DNA of 52,298 bases, from contig JAGXNR010000012.1 in the NCBI GenBank assembly GCA_019894875.1, forward strand, positions 1-52,298, written 5' to 3'. Below are positions 8,866-16,778 of this stretch, piece by piece (the first letter of the stretch is position 1; each line of letters starts with the position of its first letter). This DNA is from Promethearchaeota archaeon. GTDB lineage: Archaea; Asgardarchaeota; Lokiarchaeia; Sigynarchaeales; SOKP01. The position numbers were made by a program, and so were the translations under genes. The notes under the pieces are model-generated. The model searched no databases. It saw only the letters and a program-made list of their open reading frames with translations, and had not been told where the DNA came from.

Positions 8866-10434
8866 ATGGAAAACAAGAAATTAGCAATAACCGGAGCTAA
8901 TGGATATTTAGGAAAACATACAATTAAAAGTGCTCTTAAAAAAGGATGGTTAGTTGTGGGTATTATACGTCGAGAGGAGGCAGCAAAAGAATTGGAATTA
9001 CTCGGTGCAGAAACTGTGATAATTAAAGAATTCACAGTTGAGTCTTTAAAGAAAGCTCTGGTTGATTGCAAAGCTGTTTTACATTTCAGAGGAGTTGTTT
9101 GTGGTGCGAAGGATATATTTGAAAAAATTAACATTGAAGGAACGCGTCTTTTAGTTGAAGCTGCTTCTGAGACAAAAATATCACGAATTATTTTTCCTTC
9201 CGGTTTAGGAGTTGATAAATATGGGATGGAAGATTGGGCTAACAATGATTACTTCCGGTCAAAGAAGGCTGCTGAACAAATTATTAGACAAGAAAAAGTT
9301 CCTTATGTTATTTTTAGACCTTCATATATTTTGGGACCAGATGATGAACTTATTCCAGAGATTGTAAACCAAATCGTAGGTCAAACCGTTAGTGTTGTGG
9401 GAAGTGGGACAATTCCGATGCAACCCATTTTCATCAACGATGCTGTCGAAGCTTTTTTGACTGCTGCTGATGGATCAGGAGAAGATAATATGATTTATGA
9501 TCTAGTTGGTCCTGAGGTTATAAATATGCTTGAATTAATTGAAAGAGTTTTCAAACATATGAAAACGTTGGGTTTTCATGTACCTCCACCACGAATTCAA
9601 CATTTAAGTTATGAAGATGCCCCAAAAGTTCTCGAGATATGTAAGGAAATGGTTGATGTAATGAGATGTAATATTCTCTCAAATGGGAGTGTAACTGCTA
9701 AAAGTCTAAACTTTAGGTTAAACAGTTTGGATGAAGCCATAAGAGCAGCTGTTATAGTAAAAATGTTCCCCGTATCGAAAGAGAAAGTTGAAAGAGCAAT
9801 TATCTTGTTATCGGGGGGAATTGACTCTGCTACTGCATTATATTGGGCTTATAATAAAGGATATAATCTAACTACTCTTTCATTCAATTATAAATACCGA
9901 CCAGAAAAAGAGAAAAAAGCAGTGTTTAAACTTTCAGAAAATCTGGGAGTTAAAGTAATTGAAGTTCCTGTTGATTACGTAAAAGAAGCAATAGAATTAC
10001 GTATTGAGGGAATGCTCGTACCTAGTGCAGTTAATGCTCCAGAAGGATTTATTCCTTCACGTAATCTTCTTTTCTACTCTATAGCAGCATATTTTGCAGA
10101 AATTTATGGTTGTAAATATATTATAGGTGGGCATATGGCTGCAGATCCTGCCAAATTCCCCGATGCTTCCCCAAATTTCTTTAAATCTTTAGAGAAATTA
10201 ATCAATAAAGGGAAACATAGTAAAGATAGTTCCACTCTAAAAATATTACTGCCTTTAGTAAATATGAGTAAAGCTGATGTTCTAAAATTAGCTATAAAAT
10301 TAAAAGTTCCGATAAATTGGACATGGAGCTGTTATAACGATGAAAACAAACCATGTGGCAGATGTGCTTCTTGTAATAAAAGAAAAGAAGCTTTTTTAAG
10401 CCTAAATTACTCCGATCCAGAATTTAATTTATAA
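8866..10434 (+). CDS. queC: fusion: extended SDR dehydrogenase/epimerase + QueC
   Basis: One 522-residue frame with two domains. Residues 1-300 are an NAD(P)-binding extended SDR: TGANGYLG (9-16), Ser112 in FPSGLG and YFRSK (Tyr129, Lys133) as the catalytic YxxxK. Residues about 308-522 are QueC, the ATP-dependent 7-cyano-7-deazaguanine synthase: PP-loop LSGGIDS (315-321), FIPSRN, GGHMAADPAKFPD, and the zinc site in SCYNDENKPCGRCASC. QueC makes preQ0 for archaeosine tRNA modification. The SDR half resembles atypical NDUFA9-like SDRs and its substrate is unknown. Met300 could be an internal start but has no visible ribosome-binding site, and the frame is continuous. Confidence 0.88.
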   Translation: MENKKLAITGANGYLGKHTIKSALKKGWLVVGIIRREEAAKELELLGAETVIIKEFTVESLKKALVDCKAVLHFRGVVCGAKDIFEKINIEGTRLLVEAASETKISRIIFPSGLGVDKYGMEDWANNDYFRSKKAAEQIIRQEKVPYVIFRPSYILGPDDELIPEIVNQIVGQTVSVVGSGTIPMQPIFINDAVEAFLTAADGSGEDNMIYDLVGPEVINMLELIERVFKHMKTLGFHVPPPRIQHLSYEDAPKVLEICKEMVDVMRCNILSNGSVTAKSLNFRLNSLDEAIRAAVIVKMFPVSKEKVERAIILLSGGIDSATALYWAYNKGYNLTTLSFNYKYRPEKEKKAVFKLSENLGVKVIEVPVDYVKEAIELRIEGMLVPSAVNAPEGFIPSRNLLFYSIAAYFAEIYGCKYIIGGHMAADPAKFPDASPNFFKSLEKLINKGKHSKDSSTLKILLPLVNMSKADVLKLAIKLKVPINWTWSCYNDENKPCGRCASCNKRKEAFLSLNYSDPEFNL

Positions 10435-10548
10435 TACAAAATTATCAGAAGATTATATAGACTTTAGAAAATAATGAAGAAAATTTAATAAAAGCTAAAT
10501 AAATATTATATACATATATTATTAACGAGTGATAGAGAATAGAATCCT

Positions 10549-11208
10549 ATGATAGATGCACCCACAGCAAATTCAGAAGAAAATTTCGAAAATATTCACG
10601 TTGTATGCCCTACATGTAAAGCAACAAAAGATTTAAAAATACCCTCAAAAATTATTAATCAAGCTAAACAGTTAACTACGGTTTCAATACCCTCCGGAGC
10701 TGTATGTGAGCATGGGTTTCAGGCTTTTGTAGATAAGAATTTTGTCGTACGAGGTTACCAGAAAGTTGATTTTGAATTCTATAAAATGGAATTCTATGAA
10801 GGTGGGGGCGATAGTACAGAAGCTGAAACAGATGGTACTACTTCAACACTTTCTTCAAAACCACTTTTCCAAGAGATCATTAAACTTCTAAGAGGTTATG
10901 TGGATGATAAGGAAATCTTAGGAAGTGGTATTTTTACCACTGATGGGACCGTACTTTATTCTTCCCTTCCAAGTAATACCCTATTCTCCATTATTAAAGA
11001 ATTTGAAGTTAGAAGTGAAAAAAAGCTCAGTAGCTTAAAAAAAATGTATTTAGAATTGGAAAATAACCAAAAGATATGTTCCAATTATATTGAAATTCAA
11101 GGGATTAGGTTTGCGTTAGTTTTATTTTTCTCTCAAATAGTAAAATTAGGAATGGGAAATTTATACCTTAATGATTTAGTAAAGAAAATTAAGAAATTAG
11201 AAGGTTAA
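10549..11208 (+). CDS. zinc-binding N-domain + roadblock/longin-like domain protein
   Basis: Residues 19-75 hold CPTC, then CEHGFQAFVDKNFVVRGYQ, a CxxC...CxH module I associate with Asgard proteins. After a Gly/Ser/Thr linker, residues about 105-219 read as a profilin-like fold: helix, GSGIFTTDGTVLYSS hairpin, helix, YIEIQGIRFALVLFF strands, final helix. That is the order of roadblock/LC7 domains. Such proteins often partner small GTPases in Asgard archaea, so a GTPase-regulatory role is plausible but inferred. The 3' end overlaps the convergent ferredoxin gene by 4 nt. Confidence 0.5.
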   Translation: MIDAPTANSEENFENIHVVCPTCKATKDLKIPSKIINQAKQLTTVSIPSGAVCEHGFQAFVDKNFVVRGYQKVDFEFYKMEFYEGGGDSTEAETDGTTSTLSSKPLFQEIIKLLRGYVDDKEILGSGIFTTDGTVLYSSLPSNTLFSIIKEFEVRSEKKLSSLKKMYLELENNQKICSNYIEIQGIRFALVLFFSQIVKLGMGNLYLNDLVKKIKKLEG

Positions 11209-11657
11209 TCCTCAAATTTAACAGGTTTTAGTGCTTTTTCAGAACATTGTGTTGCACATCTTAAACATCCTTGACATTTCGCTATTTCTTTAAACTTAAA
11301 TTTAATCCCTTCTACTTCTTGATTTTCTCTGTTTTTTACTATATCTTTATAAAAAAGGTTTTTCGGACAAAAATTTCCGCTTTCATCCAGGCATTTTTCA
11401 CACATCGAACATTTTTCATGATCAATTTTGATACTAACTATTTGATCTTTAAATTCTATTGACGTAACTTCAACAGCATTACGTGGACAAACTTGAACAC
11501 AGTTTAAGCATGCTTTACATTTGGAATAATCAATTAATCTAATGCTATTTTCAAAATATATTGCTTTAGCGTTACACGCACGTAAACATCGCTCACATCT
11601 TACACACAATTCCTGATTTATCTGTACAGGAACGAATTTTTCTTTGATTTTACCCAA
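11205..11657 (-). CDS. polyferredoxin with four Fe-S cluster motifs
   Basis: A 150-residue protein made almost entirely of ferredoxin repeats: CVRCERCLRAC, CKACLNCVQVCP, CSMCEKCLDESGNFCP and CQGCLRCATQC. The third motif has four extra residues before its last Cys (CxxCxxCx6C rather than x3). This suggests up to four 4Fe-4S clusters and a role as soluble electron carrier or electron-wire subunit. No oxidoreductase partner is adjacent on the same strand. Confidence 0.88.
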   Translation of the reverse strand: MGKIKEKFVPVQINQELCVRCERCLRACNAKAIYFENSIRLIDYSKCKACLNCVQVCPRNAVEVTSIEFKDQIVSIKIDHEKCSMCEKCLDESGNFCPKNLFYKDIVKNRENQEVEGIKFKFKEIAKCQGCLRCATQCSEKALKPVKFED

Positions 11658-11812
11658 AATCTACCCTATATTTAAATCTAGTAATAATTGATTATAGTCT
11701 AATCTGTATAAAAGTGAGAATCTTTTAAACTTCTTTTTTATGAACTATTACTGAGATGAATGTGTTGTACAACAAAAAAATAGATTTAGGATAAAAACGT
11801 TATATTCTTCTT

Positions 11813-12319
11813 TTATTTGGTTTGCTGTTTTGCTAAATATTCTTGCACTTTTTTACCATGTCTTTCAGCATATTGATTACTTGGATCAGCTCCACATGAT
11901 CGACATTTAAAATCATATGCAGAATTAATTGTTTCACACTGAGAACATGAATAATGTTTCTTCATGTTATCCATCCACTTCTCATAACCCTTCTCAACAA
12001 TTTGTTCATGAGCTTCCCATAACTCGAAGCGATGAGGTGCTAAGGATTGAAATTCTTTTAAATCATCGCAAGGATATTCATCACATTCCCCACAGAAATC
12101 AATTCCTTTTTCTTGAGCACATGGATAAAGTTTGCAGTTATCACAATAAGGAATGCGCTTATCAGACCTGCAACCATTACATCTCATTTCCTCTGGAGTT
12201 ATTCCGGTTAGGTTAGCAAGGAATTTTAAACGTGCTGGATCCTCCTGTGAAGCAATAAAAACTGTGCATGCTGGGCAATAAAGACCACAAACCGCAGCAT
12301 GTGTCTTGTTGTATTTCAT
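11813..12319 (-). CDS. DUF3795 Cys-rich protein with C-terminal zinc ribbon
   Basis: A 168-residue protein. The N-terminal CGLYCPACTVF, CNGC, YCDNCKLYPCA and FCGECDEYPC series is the DUF3795 pattern. A separate ribbon (SCSQC...CRSC) sits near residues 125-143. DUF3795 proteins are presumed metal-binding and have no known reaction. Lone gene with convergent and divergent neighbours. Confidence 0.75.
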   Translation of the reverse strand: MKYNKTHAAVCGLYCPACTVFIASQEDPARLKFLANLTGITPEEMRCNGCRSDKRIPYCDNCKLYPCAQEKGIDFCGECDEYPCDDLKEFQSLAPHRFELWEAHEQIVEKGYEKWMDNMKKHYSCSQCETINSAYDFKCRSCGADPSNQYAERHGKKVQEYLAKQQTK

Positions 12320-12448
12320 GAAGAGAACTAATTTCTTTTGATTCTTTAATCTTTCTTTTTGATTTTATAACTAAAATAAATTGAAAACCTTAGATTTATT
12401 GCTCTAAAGAACTGAAAAAGTAGAAATAAAAAGTAGAAATTAAAATTT

Positions 12449-13249
12449 TTATTGAAAATATTGAGTATATTCTTTACCTGTACCAGGTAACTGTTGCTGT
12501 TGCTGGTATTCTTGTGCTTTCTGTGCCAACTCTAACATCTTAGCCTTAATTTCTTTACCTTGTTCTATTAGGGGGGCAGTATCTATTGTTAAATCATAAA
12601 TCTTATTTAGGACTTCCAAAATACTAGCAGCACCCTCTGGAGTTGGGATTTCTAACACAGGTGTAAATAAAGCATAAGCTCCCAATTTGTTTGTTAAAGC
12701 TTCGTTTAGCACTGTCGCTTCCGGGCCTACTATGATTCCTTTCTCTACTTTAACAATCCCGAATTTTTCAAGAGCCTCAATCATTTCCTCCTCTGCCGCA
12801 TAATAAACCGGGTAGTCTTCAATGATTCCTCTATGTGGGATACCTTGAAAAATCACAATTTCTTTTGCTCTAACATCCTCAGATAAAGCCCAATTGCATA
12901 TTGTTTTTGCCAGATCGTTGTATGCACTCGGTATTTGAAAAGGTACCTCGCATATTCCAATAATTAAGTTATGTTGTGTGGAATAAAGTAATCTGAAAGG
13001 ATGCTTTAATACACCAGCATAAAACACACTAATTGGAGGAAGATATTCGCTAGTAATAAATCCGATTTCTGTTGCATCTGGAAGTTGTTCAATAAGAGTA
13101 TTTGCAACAATAGGACCGATAAGACCAATTCCTGCAAATCCAAGTATGAGTGTAGCACCTTCATTGATCTCAACTGAAAGATTATCTATTACAATTGAAC
13201 TTCTTTTACCCTTCGCACAGATATATTCTTTCTTAACCAAAAGACTCAC
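12449..13249 (-). CDS. PAC2 family protein (proteasome assembly chaperone-like)
   Basis: A 266-residue protein. The N-terminal strand-turn LILGFAGIGLIGPIVANTLIEQL is diagnostic of PAC2, followed by FITSEYLPPISVFYAGVL and a later GIIVGPEATVLNEALTNKLG and PEGAASILEVLNKIYDL. Eukaryotic relatives help assemble the 20S proteasome; archaeal PbaB-type members bind proteasome alpha rings. The tail is Gln-rich. No proteasome gene is in the window. Confidence 0.85.
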   Translation of the reverse strand: MSLLVKKEYICAKGKRSSIVIDNLSVEINEGATLILGFAGIGLIGPIVANTLIEQLPDATEIGFITSEYLPPISVFYAGVLKHPFRLLYSTQHNLIIGICEVPFQIPSAYNDLAKTICNWALSEDVRAKEIVIFQGIPHRGIIEDYPVYYAAEEEMIEALEKFGIVKVEKGIIVGPEATVLNEALTNKLGAYALFTPVLEIPTPEGAASILEVLNKIYDLTIDTAPLIEQGKEIKAKMLELAQKAQEYQQQQQLPGTGKEYTQYFQ

Positions 13250-13453
13250 TTTTTAGAATTTTATAGATTTTATTTGTTGATTAATTTAAATATTAGGTTT
13301 CTACAATATTAATATTAATTCTATTTTTTAAAATATCTATTTATTTTCTATGAATTGTTAATTATTTTTTACAGAATTTTAGATTACTTTAAAAAAATTG
13401 AAGTTACAATGTATATTTTCCTTCAAACAATTTAGATTCCCATCTGCTTTACT

Positions 13454-13678
13454 ATGGCATATATTTTCGCCTATTATGGATTTAAAGCAAAACAAATTGG
13501 ACTTAAACTGGTCGGACTTGGATTTTTTGTTCTTATGGTTTCATATCATGGCTGGGCTCCTTGGCATTTTCAAGATGTTATGTACATTTATTTTATCTGG
13601 TATTTTCTATTTTTACTCTCTCTTACTCCAATTTTACTCGGATTTGTTCTGATGTCAGTTGAGGGGAGACATGATTAA
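13454..13678 (+). CDS. small two-helix membrane protein
   Basis: A 74-residue hydrophobic frame with membrane stretches around 17-32 and 43-66 and a charged end (EGRHD). It overlaps another hydrophobic frame (13398-13652). This frame was preferred because it has regular helix-length hydrophobic blocks and a polar terminus. No strong ribosome-binding site is seen. Moderate to low certainty. Confidence 0.4.
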   Translation: MAYIFAYYGFKAKQIGLKLVGLGFFVLMVSYHGWAPWHFQDVMYIYFIWYFLFLLSLTPILLGFVLMSVEGRHD

Positions 13679-13823
13679 ACATATGGTTTGAATATTAACT
13701 CAAAAGAAATAAAATATAAGGAACTCTAAAGATTCTATAATAAAACTCACATCTAAATTTAAGCTACTATTAAATCTTATATGAAATTATACATTAAATA
13801 AAAATAAAAATAAAAATTATATC

Positions 13824-14348
13824 GTGAAAATCATGAAGGAAAAAGATTTGAATGAGGGTGACCAAGCTCCAGTATTTAAGTTAGATTCATACAATGCAGG
13901 TAAGATTGATTTAGCAGAATTGAGGGGACAAAAAATTGTTTTAATCTTCTCGAGATATTTTGGATGCCCAATCTGTCAAAGCGATCTCAAGAATTTTATG
14001 GAACACAAATCAGAAATTGAAGAAAAAGGTGTAAAAATATTATATATAACCCAATCAGGTGAAAAAATAGCTAAGGAATTCATTGAAAAGGAAAAAATTG
14101 ATTTTGCGGTTATCCCAAGCTCTAAAGATGAATTATACGCAGAGTATGGCTTAGGATTAATGACAGCTGACTCTGTAAAACAAATTCCGCTTAAATTAAA
14201 AGATGTTCAGAAATACGGTCTTCAACATGGAGAATACGAAGGTTGGGAAAAACAAGGACCAGGGCAATTCGTTATTGATGAACAAGGAATTATAATCCAT
14301 GCAAAAAAAGGCTGGCTTGATATTGACTGTTTAGTTGCTTCTTTATGA
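13824..14348 (+). CDS. peroxiredoxin-like (AhpC/TSA, redoxin) protein
   Basis: A 174-residue thioredoxin-fold protein: GDQAPVFKLD (redoxin start), LRGQKIVLIF strand, then FGCPICQSDL with Cys residues in CPIC instead of the usual PVCT of classical peroxiredoxins. The later GPGQFVIDEQGII is the conserved cis-Pro/strand region. CxxC suggests a PRXL2/AhpC-TSA_2-like thiol oxidoreductase or peroxidase. GTG at 13824 is the furthest start; ATG at 13833 (MKEKDLNEGD) is an equally good choice. Confidence 0.75.
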   Translation: MKIMKEKDLNEGDQAPVFKLDSYNAGKIDLAELRGQKIVLIFSRYFGCPICQSDLKNFMEHKSEIEEKGVKILYITQSGEKIAKEFIEKEKIDFAVIPSSKDELYAEYGLGLMTADSVKQIPLKLKDVQKYGLQHGEYEGWEKQGPGQFVIDEQGIIIHAKKGWLDIDCLVASL

Positions 14349-14532
14349 ATCTCTTTACAAGGGTTATTGGAAACTTTTTTTTAACAATTGAGGATATTAC
14401 CGGGATATCACTTAATTTCAAAAGAAGATTCATGTGTCTTTAGTATATATATGTGGATATTTCTCTGCTATTACAAGAGAAACACATGATAGACATGGAA
14501 AAAAATACTTAAAATTATTTGGAAGGATAAAC

Positions 14533-15006
14533 ATGTTGAACATGTTGAGTTCAAACTTACAGGAATCGGATCAAGTTCTTAAAAAAATCAATAACCCTTG
14601 TCAAATTAAATCTCCTCAATATTCTCATGATTGCCAAGATTGTGGATATAGACATAAAGGGATTTGCAATGTGTCTTTTGAGGATAATAATGGTAAATAT
14701 AACATCGATAAATCAAAAAATCTTGAAGAGAAAATCGAAATAAAGAAAATTCCCGGATTAGAAGACTCAGAACCCGTGTTAAATCTTAAAAATTTGTTTT
14801 TTGAAATAAAGGTAACTAACGATAATGAAAAATTAGCAGAAATTTTCCCACAAAAGGCTAGATATGATAATTTCAAACTGCTTACCGACATTCAGAGGGT
14901 GTTACAAAAATGCAAACATCTAACCCCTAAAGATAGATTAAACTATTGTAATACTCAACGTTATTTCATGAAATTATATTTACGTGAAATTAATAAACCT
15001 GAGTAG
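14533..15006 (+). CDS. Cys-rich protein of unknown function
   Basis: The frame is open from GTG 14434, but ATG 14533 follows a GGAAGG ribosome-binding motif at about 7 nt and is the likely start, giving 157 residues. It has CQDCGYRHKGIC near the N terminus (three Cys and a His, possible metal site). A charged linker and a helical C terminus with C-x(n)-C (QKCKHL, NYCNTQRYFMKLY) follow. No family recognised. Confidence 0.5.
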   Translation: MLNMLSSNLQESDQVLKKINNPCQIKSPQYSHDCQDCGYRHKGICNVSFEDNNGKYNIDKSKNLEEKIEIKKIPGLEDSEPVLNLKNLFFEIKVTNDNEKLAEIFPQKARYDNFKLLTDIQRVLQKCKHLTPKDRLNYCNTQRYFMKLYLREINKPE

Positions 15007-15047
15007 CTTAATTTCTTCGTAAAAATTAATTGTTGTCGCAAATTTAA

Positions 15048-16763
15048 TTATAAATAGTACTTTTTGACTTCAGTTATTACTAGATTGATTAAATCTTTAG
15101 CATTTCTTATCCCATAGAAGGTTACTTTATCCAGAAGGTTTTTAAATTTATCTTTTGGTATTTTTGATGTTCCTATGAAAAATCCTACAATTTTATGTCC
15201 TCTTTGAGCTAAATCAATCATGATTTTCTTTGATTTACTCCAATTATAAATACCAAAATCAGTAATAATAAAAATAAGGGATTTCCTCTCTGCTTTATAA
15301 CACTGTTGAGCAATCTCTTTTGTTGGGAGAATTGTACCACCCCCCTGATATCTTAATAAAGTTTTTTCTGCTTTTTTATAATCTGAAGTCCATTGACAAA
15401 TATCGGCTCGATTTGAGAAATTTATAATACTGAATTTAGCCCCCTTACCTGCAGCATAATGAAGGGCAGCAAACGCAGCTACTACTGCTATGTGGTATGG
15501 ACCTCTCCCTCTTTCTGATCTTGATGTGTAATTCCATCGCATAGAACCGGAGGAATCTAAAACGATTAGTAAATCAGGGATTTGTTTTTCTATTAAATGA
15601 CCAGGACCTACTTCGACTGCCCATTTTCTTGTAGTGAGATTAGGAATGATAACGGGGCTATTTAATAAAGTTTGAACTACATCTAACTCCTCTATTCTAT
15701 CTCCTATACGCCAAACTTCAGGATAAACGGGTAATTGACCCCCAGGCTTTTCTTCAAATATCTTGATTTCAATCAGATTTTTCGCTAAACCTCTATACCA
15801 CGTAGCTAAAGCACTTCCATCCGTTAAAATCCCTGCTTGAGTTGCCGGGCTACCAAATTCAGAGTATGGGATATTTTTAGCAAATTCTTCAGCTTTTTGT
15901 CTTAATTCATCTTCATTTCCTTCTTTTAATTTATCAGAATTTTTATTCTCTAAAGGATTATCCATTACTTCTAAGACATCCTTGGGAATCTCAATGTAAT
16001 TTCCTCCGGGACCCTCTCGTTTTTCATTTCCACTGTCAATAACACCATTTTTCCCGAGTAAAGCAAAAGTATCATTTGTCAAATTTTTTAAATATCTTGC
16101 TACAGAACTGACTTTTTTCTCCCATGTTGATTCATCTTCAAAATCTTTGAGAATTACTTTTGCGATCCTCTCGGTCAACGTATCCATTTCCATTAATGAA
16201 TCATCTTGCAAGAGATCAGTATCCCATAGCTTTTCATATGCTCGAAATAGAAATTTAGTAAAATTACTTATTGGCCCTTTGTCTTTAATGTGTTTATAAG
16301 TAGTTTTTACTTCCCATGTTATCAATTCTGGGTATTTATTATATAATTTTGTGTCAATTATTAAATCTGCAAAGACATTTACAATTATCGGTGCAAAGTT
16401 CTGATTTACGTGTTTCATTGCCGCATTTAACAATTTAGCGTGGATCAAACCATCGTAAGGAATAATTTCATAGTGCGAAACTTCATGTAGTGAGATAATA
16501 TGAAAGTAATCAATATATTCTTGATCTTCTGTGAAAAGCGGAGTGTTAGCAAGATTCATTGTTATCTGCCATTTATCTTCTGGATCTATATAAAATCCCT
16601 CTAGATGAGAATAATCAAAAATATAATTTGGTTCACTTAAAGGAGGAAAATAAAATTCTTTAAGAGTTTGAGCCCAGGCAATTTTAGCTAAATCAATTAA
16701 TTTCTTCTGTTTAAATGTTAATTCTTTAGTAACCTTACTTCTTCTCTTTTTTGAATAGACCAT
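15048..16763 (-). CDS. VWA-domain protein with HExxH metallopeptidase-like N-domain
   Basis: A 571-residue protein. Near the N terminus LHEVSH (His93-Glu94...His97) is an HExxH zinc motif, followed about 35 residues later by NVFADLIIDTKL, which resembles the third-ligand helix of DUF2201-type putative metallopeptidases. The C-terminal third is a von Willebrand A domain with MIDAS DSSGS, a conserved Thr in GGGTILPT and Asp in ITDFG. It lies 15 nt downstream of the MoxR ATPase gene with an AAAGGA ribosome-binding motif, so the two are co-transcribed. MoxR/VWA pairs act as chaperones or metal-cofactor insertases; here a peptidase activity may be added. Confidence 0.8.
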   Translation of the reverse strand: MVYSKKRRSKVTKELTFKQKKLIDLAKIAWAQTLKEFYFPPLSEPNYIFDYSHLEGFYIDPEDKWQITMNLANTPLFTEDQEYIDYFHIISLHEVSHYEIIPYDGLIHAKLLNAAMKHVNQNFAPIIVNVFADLIIDTKLYNKYPELITWEVKTTYKHIKDKGPISNFTKFLFRAYEKLWDTDLLQDDSLMEMDTLTERIAKVILKDFEDESTWEKKVSSVARYLKNLTNDTFALLGKNGVIDSGNEKREGPGGNYIEIPKDVLEVMDNPLENKNSDKLKEGNEDELRQKAEEFAKNIPYSEFGSPATQAGILTDGSALATWYRGLAKNLIEIKIFEEKPGGQLPVYPEVWRIGDRIEELDVVQTLLNSPVIIPNLTTRKWAVEVGPGHLIEKQIPDLLIVLDSSGSMRWNYTSRSERGRGPYHIAVVAAFAALHYAAGKGAKFSIINFSNRADICQWTSDYKKAEKTLLRYQGGGTILPTKEIAQQCYKAERKSLIFIITDFGIYNWSKSKKIMIDLAQRGHKIVGFFIGTSKIPKDKFKNLLDKVTFYGIRNAKDLINLVITEVKKYYL

Positions 16764-16778
16764 TCTTTTATCCTTTTA

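Noticed and set aside
8859..9245. Reverse-strand ORF of 128 codons
   Set aside because: Antisense to the SDR domain, Ser/Pro-rich and without a known motif.
9763..10434. Separate QueC gene starting at Met300
   Set aside because: No ribosome-binding motif upstream and the SDR frame runs continuously into QueC.
13398..13652. Alternative 84-codon hydrophobic frame
   Set aside because: Overlaps the frame at 13454 and has irregular hydrophobicity and no polar end; kept only the other frame.
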